Part shown: positions 48,422 through 59,600 of the stretch, in pieces
Numbering within the stretch: position 1 is the first letter of the stretch
How the letters are laid out: every line of letters starts with the position of its first letter
From: Mytilus edulis
Taxonomy: Eukaryota; Mollusca; Bivalvia; Mytilida; Mytilidae
Direction: 5' to 3'
Assembly: GCF_963676685.1 (NCBI RefSeq)
Contig: NC_092349.1
Coordinates: 60,743,431 to 60,807,430, forward strand
Length of the DNA: 64,000 bases
Notes under the pieces: generated by a model
What the model was told of the DNA's origin: nothing
The model's database searches: none
The model's input: only the letters and a program-made list of their open reading frames with translations
Program-made: the position numbers and the translations under genes

Positions 48422-49752
48422 TTTCAAAAAATGACGGTGGATGGCGTCTTATAACTCACTTGTCATATCCTCTAAACTGGAGTGTGAATGATTTCATTGA
48501 TCCAGAAATTTGTAAAGTAAAGTATTCTTCTTTTGATAAAGTGGTTGGGATGATCTCTGAATTAGGAAATAACGTGCTTTGCGCAAAAATGGACATTAGT
48601 CAGGCCTTTAGAATTTTATTGGTTCACCCAGCTGATTTTGACCTTCTGGGAATTTTCTTTGATGGGAAATATTATATTAATAAATGTCTGCCTGAAGGCT
48701 GTTCTATATCATGTGCCCTCTTTGAAAAATTTGCCACTTTTTTGCATAAAACAGTTGCATTGAAAGCTGGCATTGAGACTTTAGACCACTATTTGGATGA
48801 CTTTTTCTTTGCTGGTGAAAGTTCAACGGATAATTGTACCATATTGATGGACACTTTTAATGAAGTATGTAGGCAGCTAGGTGTTCCACTAGCAGAGAAT
48901 AAAACAGTAGGTCCTACCACATGTATCACATTTTTAGGCCTTGAAATTGACACAGTACTTATGTTGGTTAGAATCCCCCCTGAAAAACTGGATAAACTTA
49001 AATTTATGCTTGATCAGGTCTTGTCGAAAAAGAAAATGGCACTGAAGGAACTTGAATCAATTACTGGTTTAATGGCATTTTGTTCAAGGGCTATTATATC
49101 AGCCCGTGCTTTTATTCGTCGTTTTTACGATTTGATAGCTTCAGTTAAGAATGGAAAGCCTTATTATACTGTCAGATTGAATTCAGAGGTCAAAGCAGAT
49201 GCTAGAGTTTGGCTAAATTTTCTAGATCAATTCAATGGTCAGTGTTATTTTCCTGATAGATTTTGGTCGACTAATGAAAGTCTGGAATTATTCACTGATA
49301 GTGCAGGTAATGTTTTATTAGGTTGTGGAGCTTATTTTCAAGGTCACTGGGTACAATACCAGTGGCCAAGTAGTTGGGCTGATACTAGCATTTTATTGGA
49401 TATAACATGTTTGGAGCTTATTCCCATCGTGCTGTCGTTCATGATATGGGGTCGTTCATTTAGAAATAAAAAGATTCTGTTGAGAATAGATAATCAGGCA
49501 TTAGTAAGCATTGTGAACAAAAGAACATCAAAATCAAAGAGAGTTATGATATTGATAAGACAACTAGTTTTTCTCACTATGAACAATAACATACAATTTA
49601 GGGCACAACATATTGAGGGTGAGCATAATGCAATCGCAGATGCTCTTTCTCGATTTCAGGAACAACGTTTTATGGACTTGGTCCCGAATGCAGACAGTTC
49701 TCCAGCAGCAATCCCACAAGAATTCCTGTCGATGATTTCAGAACTGAAATGA
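48422..49752 (+). CDS. Ngaro reverse transcriptase-RNase H
   Basis: The frame is open from before GVVSKNDGGWRL (about 48414) to TGA 49750-49752. RT motifs: the first catalytic Asp in AKMDISQAF (48592 region) and YLDD at 48790-48801, followed by FLGLEID. The RNase H domain carries LFTDSAG (Asp at 49297-49299), LELIP, RIDNQA and HNAIADALSRF, giving a plausible catalytic acidic set. It makes element DNA from RNA and degrades the template. The stop overlaps the recombinase start by 4 nt (ATGA). The start is lost to the upstream frame change, so this may need frameshifting to be made. Confidence 0.9.
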
Positions 49753-50633
49753 ATCATTTACTTATAAATTCATTAGCACCCAGTACACAGAAAGCATATT
49801 TGCATAGCATGGACATATTTGTTAAATTCAGAGAAAATCATGGTTTTTCTGATGTCTGGCCTATTCCGCTTGATGACTTGACATCATTCATTGTTTATAT
49901 GTTTAGAAAGAAATTGTCCCACTCAACAGTATCTGGCTATATTTCAGGCTTAAGTTACTTTAATAAAATCAACAATTTAGAAGACAATACACAGAAATTT
50001 GTTGTCAGAAAATTGATTGAAGGAATAAAAAGGTTGGGGGGCCCAAATCAAAAGGACACTAGATTACCCATAACGAGAGATATATTGGAAAAATTATTGA
50101 GGTCACTGGCGGTGATTTGCAAAAACGGGTATGAGACAAAACTGTTTATGGCTTCATTTTCACTAGCCTTTCATGGTTTTATGAGAGTAGGTGAAATAAC
50201 AGTTGATTGTAAAAATAAGCAGATGCATACTGTAAAATTTGAAAATATAAAGCTTTGTGATGCAAGATTAGAGGTTTTATTGACGTCATCTAAAACTGAT
50301 CAGTTTGGTTCTGGAACAACAATCGTTATTTCTAAGCAGAAAAACAAAAATGTATGTCCAGTACAAATAATGGCTAATTTTATTAAAGTTCGCCCACCTT
50401 ATCTGGGACCTTTATTTTGTCATTTTGATGGATCCCCCCTTACAAGATACCAGTTTTCAGCATTATTAAAAAGGTCTCTGTCAGTAATTGGTATAGAAAA
50501 CAATGGATTTAAGTCCCATTCCTTTAGAATTGGCATGGCAACTACATGTGCATTAGAAGGTATTTCTGATGAACAAATTAAAGAAATGGGACGTTGGAAG
50601 TCACAGGCCTTTTTGCGTTACATTAGGATTTAA
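49749..50633 (+). CDS. Ngaro tyrosine recombinase
   Basis: 294 residues from ATG 49749, overlapping the RT stop as ATGA, which suggests termination-reinitiation. The N-terminal SAM-like core-binding domain includes STQKAYLHSMDIF. The catalytic domain shows R146 (FMRVGE), K182 (SSKTDQ), H257-x-x-R260 (HSFRIG), W283 (GRW) and Y291 (LRYI): the complete tyrosine recombinase set. It cuts and joins circular element DNA at insertion, in place of a DDE integrase. The frame is intact. Confidence 0.93.
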   Translation: MNHLLINSLAPSTQKAYLHSMDIFVKFRENHGFSDVWPIPLDDLTSFIVYMFRKKLSHSTVSGYISGLSYFNKINNLEDNTQKFVVRKLIEGIKRLGGPNQKDTRLPITRDILEKLLRSLAVICKNGYETKLFMASFSLAFHGFMRVGEITVDCKNKQMHTVKFENIKLCDARLEVLLTSSKTDQFGSGTTIVISKQKNKNVCPVQIMANFIKVRPPYLGPLFCHFDGSPLTRYQFSALLKRSLSVIGIENNGFKSHSFRIGMATTCALEGISDEQIKEMGRWKSQAFLRYIRI

Positions 50634-50750
50634 ATGCCTGAACATCATATATGTACATTTATTTGTGTAAATATGTTTCTATATTTGCTTATTTTGTAAT
50701 GCAGTCTTGAGCTGGCATTTAAATAATATTGTATTATGTAAATAAATGGT

Positions 50751-50805
50751 ATGTCCTGCATCAATATAAGCAAGTAATAATTGCTTTCTAAGAATTGCAG
50801 GACAT
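50751..50805 (+). repeat. Nested hairpin between recombinase and SGNH frames
   Basis: ATGTCCTGCA (50751-50760) pairs exactly with TGCAGGACAT (50796-50805). Inside, AAGCAA (50768-50773) pairs with TTGCTT (50781-50786). The 3' arm overlaps TTGCAG/GACATG, a plausible splice acceptor for the SGNH exon. Confidence 0.7.
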
Positions 50806-51402
50806 GCTACAGTTTGGATCGTTGGATCCTCGATTATTAAGCATGCCTTTGGGGAAGCCAGAGGAAGACCGGGAGGGGTAAACTTGGGGCTGCAGAGGAT
50901 GGGAGTAAATATTTGGTGGCAGGGAAAATGTGGAGGTAAAGTGCTGGACATGAAACAACAAATAAGAACCATGTTAAAATATGAAGATCCGCCAACTATA
51001 TTAGTTTTACATATTGGAGGCAATGATATAGGGGAAAAAAGTTCAAAAACTCTTTGTGAACTAATAAGGAAACAGTTCAGTTGGATGCGTCAACTGATGT
51101 TGGACACAGTTTTTGTCTGGTCTCAAATTATTCCGAGATCAAGTTGGCGTTACTCTGACAATATTAATGCCATGGAAAAATGTAGAATGAGGGTTAATAC
51201 CTCTATAGCATCATTTTTAACCAAAACAGATGGTTGTTACCTCCGTTACCCTGATATAAAGGCTAATGAATTATTCTTTATGAAAGATGGAGTGCATTTG
51301 ACGTCTTTGGGAAATAACATTTTTTTGAATACCCTCCAGGGAGGATTAGAAATGATCATCAGGAATCTTGGCATTAATTTAACCTTCCCCGACTGTAAAT
51401 AG
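50801..51402 (+). CDS. Ngaro SGNH-hydrolase-like protein
   Basis: The open frame runs from about 50770 to TAG 51400-51402. Homology begins with VWIVGSSIIKHAF (block I, nucleophile Ser region, about 50812-50850), earlier than the first in-frame ATG at 50899, so translation probably relies on splicing to TTGCAG/GACATG (50800/50801). Block III is GGND (51016-51027) and block V is DGVH (Asp 51286-51288, His 51295-51297). SGNH/GDSL-like domains are known in several Ngaro elements; their role (esterase-like, perhaps RNA- or protein-directed) is unknown. No frame damage. Confidence 0.8.
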
Positions 51403-51574
51403 ATACAACTGTTATGTTAACATTTTATATCTGACGTTTCAAGTAAGTTACTAGGAAGTAACTTGAAAGTTAATATATTAAATTGTATTTGGCACAGCTT
51501 CGCGCAGCTACACCCCCTCTTTTCAGTGGCGGTTGTCCAATCAGATCAAGTTGATACCCTGATCTTATCGGACA

Positions 51575-51907
51575 ATTTGGCACATTTCGCTGCGCTGGAT
51601 TTAACATTCATATATTCAGTGAACAGTAATGATAGCCTCTGATTACCAGGGCTCATCAGTCAACTTCTCGTACCAGACATATTACTTAAATATATTTATA
51701 TTAGTGGTTTGCCATAATTTGCGGTAGCCACATTATAATTTACATATATATTAAATACAGACATTGATAAATATATTTCAGAGCAAGATTGCCAATTTAA
51801 ATACATATTATATATCATATATGTTATATTTTATTCAAGATAAAGCTGTGGCCAAATACTGCCAAAACCTTATTATCTATTTGTTATGTTTTGGGCCTCG
51901 AGGATAA
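51575..51907 (+). repeat. Ngaro split direct repeat B1
   Basis: 333 bp identical by eye to 52299-52631 (starts ATTTGGCACATTTCGC, ends CTCGAGGATAA). Overlaps A2 by two bases. Confidence 0.95.
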
Positions 51908-52112
51908 AAGGATTTAAAATCTACAATTTTAAAGCCCGTTATCCATTGGGTACAAACTCGAAGATTTTAATTTGGGCAGGTGGTGGTTCACTGTTGGGTA
52001 TTTAACATTTGTGTTTATTAGTTTGATCGCAACCTCGCTTTGGTCTTTTCGAAATACGTCGGCAAGATTGCAGCAGACGAAAATTGGACGAGAAAATAAT
52101 CTTCTTAAAAAA
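51906..52112 (+). repeat. Ngaro split direct repeat A2
   Basis: 207 bp matching A1 at 46152-46358. Confidence 0.95.
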
Positions 52113-52298
52113 CCCACCACCCTCCCAATGTAAATTAATTTTGTGTTACATGTGTATTTGTTCTGAATGGAAGTAAGAAACCAGATACTGCTTTTAAGTT
52201 TATATTTCAGCTTAATTCTGCTAATGGTACTGAGATGGAAGAGTAGGAGACAACTAGTGAACACAATGTAGATGTAAAAGTGGACATTGGCAGAGCAC

Positions 52299-52631
52299 AT
52301 TTGGCACATTTCGCTGCGCTGGATTTAACATTCATATATTCAGTGAACAGTAATGATAGCCTCTGATTACCAGGGCTCATCAGTCAACTTCTCGTACCAG
52401 ACATATTACTTAAATATATTTATATTAGTGGTTTGCCATAATTTGCGGTAGCCACATTATAATTTACATATATATTAAATACAGACATTGATAAATATAT
52501 TTCAGAGCAAGATTGCCAATTTAAATACATATTATATATCATATATGTTATATTTTATTCAAGATAAAGCTGTGGCCAAATACTGCCAAAACCTTATTAT
52601 CTATTTGTTATGTTTTGGGCCTCGAGGATAA
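52299..52631 (+). repeat. Ngaro split direct repeat B2
   Basis: 333 bp matching B1; right terminus of the element. Confidence 0.95.
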
Positions 52632-52742
52632 GTAGTATATGTTTAATATACGCATATAAATTTTGAATACAACGATGTTGACATGGTGTTTAACTTCTTT
52701 GTCAATATCCTTTTATCAGCTTGTCTCTGCATGGTTGGAGGA

Positions 52743-52861
52743 GGATAGAGATTTGCAAATATAAACAAAATGCCCAAATAATTGCTACTAATAAGAACAT
52801 CGACACAGGCGTAATATAAATACATTACTAATACTAGTAATTGAAATTGAAATTGATAAAC
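52743..52861 (+). repeat. Flanking direct repeat, left copy
   Basis: GGATAGAGATTTGCAAATAT ... ACAGGCGTAATATAAATACA ... ATTGATAAAC, repeated in the same orientation at 55653-55760. Together they bracket the inverted-repeat element. Confidence 0.75.
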
Positions 52862-52943
52862 TTCTTGTCTCTACATTGTTGGTATTGCCCACATCGCGAA
52901 AAAGATAATGTCAAAACACTGTTTTACAATGTAAAAGCATAAA

Positions 52944-55445
52944 AATATAGTATATATGCCAATACACATAATTAACAGCGACTGGTGATGTTTCATAGCC
53001 TGACCAGTTTCGGTCCAAAAAGGACCTTCATCAGTACAGAGGCAGATTGTTGGATTAATGTTTGCATCCTATTTATAAAGATACGGTAACCGGCGGTTCA
53101 TTTAAACGGTGCACGGTAGGTATAGTGTCCGGCTAGGATTGTGTTTTTTCGAGTGATTTGGTCCATTTTTTTCGAGTGTAGGTCGGGCTTTTTCGAGTGA
53201 AAAAACATGCGATAAATTCAATTCACGGATATTTCGTTATTATAACAGTTTTTAACATTACTACCCATCTTATATTGAATACTGTATATGTTTTGATCAA
53301 CAAAGAAGCTCAATTTCCTTGTTTTTAATAAAAGAAATCAGTGTTTGTTATTATCCTTGTTTTTTCGAGAGCAACTGTAAATTTGTCCGGGTTTTTAGAC
53401 AAATGGTCCGGGTTTTTTACAGAAAATTTGAAGGTATTCTAGGCTTTAGAAATGACTTTTTTTTCTAATTTATAACTGTAATTAAGTGAAGGACAATATC
53501 ATATATTCCCAATAAGTCATCAAAAACATATCAAAATGAATCCTTTTCAATTTAATGCAAATATTCTGTTTTGAGAGCGTTATACAACTACTTTCCAGTG
53601 TACATTTAGAAACAACTTGATCCTTAACAAAACGGTGTCTAGAACATTAAGCAGGGAACTCCTATTCATTCTAACTTCATTGCATGCTACTTTTGATTTT
53701 ACAGTTAATAATATTTCTTATGGTAAACTCCGGAGATTAATAAAAAAAAAAAAACATAAAACACACACACACACACTAAATCCACCCCATTTTATTGCCA
53801 CTAAACACAAAATTTGAATAAAATTTCAGATAAAATCAACACTGAAATAAATAGTTAATTAGCTTAAATAAATATAATCCTTTAGTAATGATAGACACAT
53901 ACAAAATGTGTATACCATATGCTATCACCAGCTAGATTGTCCAGTGCTTTGAACGACACCAGGAACAACATTGTAATGACTTGATTAATATTCATATTTT
54001 CCACTTTTTAGACACTTTTCTTTTATTGAAAGGAAGTTATCATGGTGTTTAGTTGCTGTATGACCAATTATTATATTTGCATAATCAGACTCCTCCTCAC
54101 AGTTGTAGCATTTAGTCATTTTTGGTTTCCATTTCTTAAACAATAAAATAAATAATACAAGATACAAGACAAATAGAAATAATAATGAAATATCTAAGAT
54201 GTATACTCATTTTTAAAAGAACATACATCTCATCTTATACAATATATGTATGTACGTCTCAATTCGAATTGTCTATGCCTATGATCCGGAGTATTAGGAC
54301 CATATGCGTATTCTCATATGGTCAAACTGTACGCGTATGGTCGGACCATATCGGATGTGGCATATAGAAAAAGAGTCCGTATAAGTGCGATTTTCAACCA
54401 TTTTCAAAGTTGTAAACCCATAATTTTGGCTAAAACTAGAGGAGCGGAACGAAACTTAAACTTGATATATAACTAATCATAATTTGCTCACAAAGTCATA
54501 CTAAAAATCAGCCCAATATCTGAAAGCATTTAGAAACAAAGTCTGTAAAACTGTGATTTAAAAAATGTATCAGTCCAAAGCCCGAAATTACAGCAAAAGT
54601 TAGCAGAGCGGAAGGAAACTTAAACTTGATCGTTAACTCATCATGGGTAACTCACATACCATAAATCAGCTTAATATCTGAAAACGTTTAAAAAAAAATC
54701 CGTATATTAAACTGTGATTTTCAACAATTTATCAAAGTCCAAAGCCCGTAATTTCGTCAAAAATTAGTGGAGCAAAACAAAACTTAAACAATATTTGAAT
54801 AAAGTAGTTGAAGATTATTCTCTTCTCAAAGTGTAAGACGCAATAAAAATTGTATGCTTGCACCATCCTACCGAAATACGGATTTAATTAAGTCCTGAAC
54901 ATTTCGACATTTCTTCGTATATTTTGAACTAAACCGGTTTTAACCAAATCACGTGTTAAGATCCGACTAAATACCTATTTTCCTATATGGTCAGGTAAAG
55001 TTGCTACTTTATATCTCAAATGCTAACATATCATGTATAACCTTGTATATAACACTCAAGCTTCTATATCACGTCTTGTTAGAAGAGAAGTCTGTTTGTT
55101 TACATTTTTGATCATATTCACTCGAAAAAAAGTGGTCACACTCGAAAAAGCCCGATCAAATCACTCGAAAAACCACGATCCTAGCCGGACATTTAATATA
55201 CCTACCATGCGGTGGTTCAGAGTTAACCGGCGGTTCAGTTAAGCGGTAGTTTAGAGTTAACCGGCAGATCAAAGTTATCCAGTGGATTAAATCTGAACCG
55301 CCGGTAACCATATCTATATAAATAGGGTGCAAACATTAATCCACCATTCTGCCTCTGATGAAGGTCCTTTTTGGACCGAAACCGATCAGGCTATGAAACA
55401 TCTCCAGGCGCTGTTAATTATGTGTATTGGCATATATACTATATG
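52944..55445. mobile_element. 2.5 kb element with long terminal inverted repeats
   Basis: Arms of roughly 250-330 bp, left 52944 to about 53200 and right about 55115 to 55445. Shared landmarks: TATATGCCAATACACATAAT, TTTCGGTCCAAAAAGGACCT, TTAATGTTTGCA, GGTTACCGGCGGTTCA-like and GTCCGGCTAGGAT. Each arm carries about three copies of TTTTTCGAGTG. The interior holds AT-rich DNA, an AC microsatellite (53761-53778) and a reverse copy of another repeat (54395-54800), but no transposase. Confidence 0.75.
54395..54800 (-). repeat. Reverse copy of the 21605-22200 repeat family
   Basis: About three units, each with CAGCCCAATATCTGAAA-like, ACTGTGATTT and AAACTTAAACTTGAT blocks, the complement of the units at 21780-22140. 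Confidence 0.6.
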
Positions 55446-56645
55446 TTTATGATTTTACATTCTTCTTGCTGATACACATACTTAATATGGCTTCTACTAA
55501 CGAAAGCTCCATTTGGACCTAATGTGTTTAGAGACCACTTATGTCAGAACACCTTTCCCACAATGTATATTGCCTACTGTTTTACAATGTAATCTATAAT
55601 ATCAATATCGCAAAGATGATAATGAGGAGGAAGAGGAAGAGGAGGAGGAGGTGGATAGAGATTTGCAAATATTAAAAAAACTGTCCAAATAAGTTCTACT
55701 ATTAAGAACACCGATACAGGCGTAATATAAATACATTATTTGAAAATTTAATTGATAAACTAAACACTTCTTAATTTAAAACAAGAAGTCTCTTTAAAAA
55801 AGATATCCGACGTATTTAAATTTGAGTATATGTTTTTAAAACTATCATTTCGATAACCTTCAGAAGCACACAGATACCATTTAAATAACGTTTTCTCTGT
55901 TTGTGTTCAGTATTCTCGGTCCTCGTACATGTATCTTTCTGTTAACATTCACCAAAACCCCGCGGAAATCTCACATGCGTTCTAAAAGTCATGTACGTTC
56001 GTACAACAAAGTTTACATTAAAACTTATATAATTGTCCCGAATAAACAGCTGTCACGGATGCAAAGAACTATTGGAGAAACAATTATTTGAATAAAAATA
56101 TAAATCTTTGTAAGATCTTGTTCAAATATTTATAGTTTTTCACTTGCTTTCCATCACGATATAATTAACGAGACGTTTTTTCAAACACAACCAAATCACC
56201 CACCATGACAGCATTTTGTCTAATCACAGAAAGGATTTTCGAGCATGCGTATTCTGTTGCCATAGTTTAGCGTCCTTAAGTTCAAAGGGCACAAACCGAA
56301 ACTATACCGACTACGTCGGAAAAAAATCTGTACAAACAACCAACTGCTTTGATATATTTTACATTGATTAGTTATCATATTATTAATGCTATGCCTTTAT
56401 GAAATAATTACTTAAATCCGCAAATTTAGTGCATAAAACATTCTTTATAGCTATACAATCATACAGATGGACAAACGGGCGCAAGGACAACCTCAGTAAC
56501 AGACACGACCCCTCTTTAGATCCTAATTTAATAACTGAAATTGTATTTAAGCACAGAATGATTCATAACTAAAAAGACAAAATACGAAGTCGTACAATGC
56601 CAATTATGAAACTTATACTGAGTGTTTTTTATAACTAACACAGTA
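55446..56645. other. Non-coding sequence incl. right flanking direct repeat
   Basis: 55653-55760 is the right copy of the direct repeat at 52743-52861, preceded by a purine-rich GGAGGAAGAGGAAGAGGAGG tract (55626-55652). Otherwise AT-rich without recognisable genes. Confidence 0.5.
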
Positions 56646-59600
56646 ATGTCGGCGTTGTCAACAAAGTGGCAGCAAGTAGGACGATGTAGACGATGTTGTA
56701 ACAATGTTGTCAACTTCGCAATGTCGGCAATGTCAACGATGAAGACAAAAAGAAAAACGATGTAGACGATGTCGTCCCGATGTTGTCAACATTATGATGT
56801 CCGCGATGTCAACCATGTAGACAGAAAAAGGGGGGGGGGCGATGTATACGATGTCATCACGATGTTGTCAACATCATGATGTTGGCGATGTCAATGATGT
56901 AGACAGGAAAAGGGGGACGATGTATACGATGTCGTCACGATATGGTCAACATCATGATGTCGGCGATGTCAACGATGTAGACAGGAAAAGGCGGAAGATG
57001 TAGACGATGTCGTCGCAATGTTGTCCATATCACGATGTCAACGATATAGGCAGGAAAGGGGACGATGTATACAATGTCGTCACGATGCTGTCAACATCAC
57101 GATGTCGGCGAGGTCAATGATGTAGAACAGGAAAAGGGGGAGGATGTAGACGATGTCGTCACGATGGTGTCAACATCATGATTTCGGCGATGTCAACGAT
57201 GTAGACAGTAAAGGGGGACGATGTAGACGATGTCGTCACGATGTTGTCAATATCACGATGTCGACAATGGCAACGATGTAGACAGGAAAAGGGGGACGAT
57301 GTCTACGATGTCGTGACGATGTTGTCAAAATCACGATGTCGGCAGTGTCAACGATGTAGACAGGAAATGGTACATGTAGACGATGTCGGCAATGTTAACG
57401 ATATAGACAGGAAAAGGTGGACGATGTAGACGATGTCGTCCCGATGTTGTCAATATCACGATGTCATTGATGTAGGCAGGAAAGGGGAATATGTATACGA
57501 TGTCGTCACGATGTTGTCAATATTTTGATGTCGGCGATGTCAACGATGTAGAACAGGAAAAGGAGACAATGTATATAATGTCATCACGATGTCGGCGATA
57601 TCAATCATGTAGACAGGAAAAGGGGGACAATGTATACGATTTCGTGCCGATGTTATCAACATCAAGATGTCGGCGATGTCAACGATGTAGACAGGAAAGG
57701 GGGGACGATTTAGACGATGTCGTCATGATGTCGGCAATGTCAACAATGTAGACAGGTAAAGGGGGACGATGTAGACGATGTCCTCATGATGTTATCAACA
57801 TCACGATGTCGGCGATGTCAACGATGTAGACAGGAAAAGAAGGACGATGTAGACGATCTCGTCACGATGTTGTCAACATCACGATGTCGGCAATGTCAAC
57901 GATGTAGATAGGAAAAGGGGGACGATGTAAACGATGTCTTGACGATGTTGACAACATCACGATGTCGGCGATGTCAACGATGTAGACAGGAAAGGATACA
58001 TGTAGACGATGTCGGGAATGTCAACGATATTGACAGGAAAAGGGGGATAATGTATACGATTTCATGCCTATCTTGTCTACATCACGATGTCAGCGATGTC
58101 AACGATGTAGACAGGAAAGGGTGGACGATTTAGACGATGTCGTCACGATGTTGTCAACATCACCATGTCGGCAATGTCAACGATGTAGACAGGAAAAGGG
58201 GACGATGTATACGATGTCGTCACGATGTTGTAAACATGACGATGTCGGCGATGTCAACGATGTAGACAGGAAAGGGGGACGATGTAGACGATGTCGTCAC
58301 GATGTTGTCAACATCACGATGTCGCGATGTTAATGATGTAGACAGGAAAAGAGGGACGATGGATACGATGTCTTGACGATGTTGACAACATCACGATGTC
58401 GGCGATGTCAACGATGTAGACAGGAAAGGATACATGTAGACGATGTCGGCAATGTCAACGATATAGACAGGAAAAGGGGGACGATGTATACAATGTCGTC
58501 ACGATGTCGGCAATGTCAACGATGTAAACAGGTAAAGGGGGACGATGTAGACGATGTCGTCCCGATGTTGTCAATATCACGATGTCAATGATGTAGGCAG
58601 GAAAGGGGACTATGTATACGATGTCGTCACGATGTTGTTATTATGATGTCGACGATGTCACCGATGTAGACATGAAAAGGGGGACGATGTATACGATGTC
58701 GTCACGATGTTGTCAACATAATGATAACGGTGATGTCAACGATGTAGACAGACAAAGGGGGATGATGTAGACGATGTCGTCACGATGTTGTCAACATCAT
58801 GATTTCGGTGATATCAACGATGTAGACAGGAAAGGGGACGATGTAGACGATGTATTGACGATGTCGGCAATGTCAACGATGAAGTCATGAAAAGGGTACA
58901 TGTAGACGATGTCGGCAATGTCAACGATATAGACAGGAAAAGGGGGACGATGTATACGATGTTGTCACGATGTTGGCAATGTCAACGATGTAGACAGGAA
59001 AAGGGGGACGATGTAGACGATGTCGTCCCGATGTTGTCAATATCACGATGTCATTGATAAAGGCAGGAAAGGGGGGACTATGTATACGATGTCGTCACGA
59101 TGTTGACAACATCATGATGTCGGCGATGTCAACTATGTAGACTTGAAAAAAGGGACGATGTAAACGATGTCGCCACGATGTTGTCAACATCATGATGTCG
59201 GCAATATCAACGATGTAGACAGGAAAAGGGGGACAATGTTCACGATGTTGTCAATATTATGATGTCGGCGAGGTCAACAATGTAGACAGGAAAAGGTGGA
59301 CAGTGTATACGATGTCGTCATGATTTTGTCAACATTATGATGTCGGTGATGTAAACGATCTAGACAGGAAAAGGGGGATGATGTAGACGATGTCGTCACG
59401 ATGTTCACAACATCATGATGTAGACGATGTCGTCACGATGTTGTCAACATCATGATTTTGGCGATGTCAACGATGTAGGCAGGAAAGGGAGACGATGTAG
59501 ACGATGCCATGACGGTGTCGGCAATGTCAACGATGAAGACATGAAAAGGGGAAACATGTAGACGTTGCGGCAATGTCAACGATATAGACAGGAAAAGGGG

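Larger units (their letters stand above)
46152..52631 (+). mobile_element. Ngaro-type tyrosine-recombinase retrotransposon (DIRS order)
   Basis: A 6.48 kb element with the split direct repeat layout A1 - genes - B1 - A2 - B2 that defines Ngaro. A1 46152-46358 and A2 51906-52112 are 207 bp each; B1 51575-51907 and B2 52299-52631 are 333 bp each; both pairs look identical by eye. It encodes a GAG-like protein with a CCCH finger, RT-RNase H, tyrosine recombinase and an SGNH hydrolase. YR elements integrate by site-specific recombination and leave no target duplication, and none is seen. Identical repeats suggest a recent insertion. One apparent single-base frame change lies at about 48400-48421. 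Confidence 0.95.

Noticed and set aside
46152..52631. LTR retrovirus-like (Gypsy/Steamer-type) element
   Set aside because: No LTRs, aspartic protease or DDE integrase; split direct repeats and a tyrosine recombinase identify Ngaro instead.
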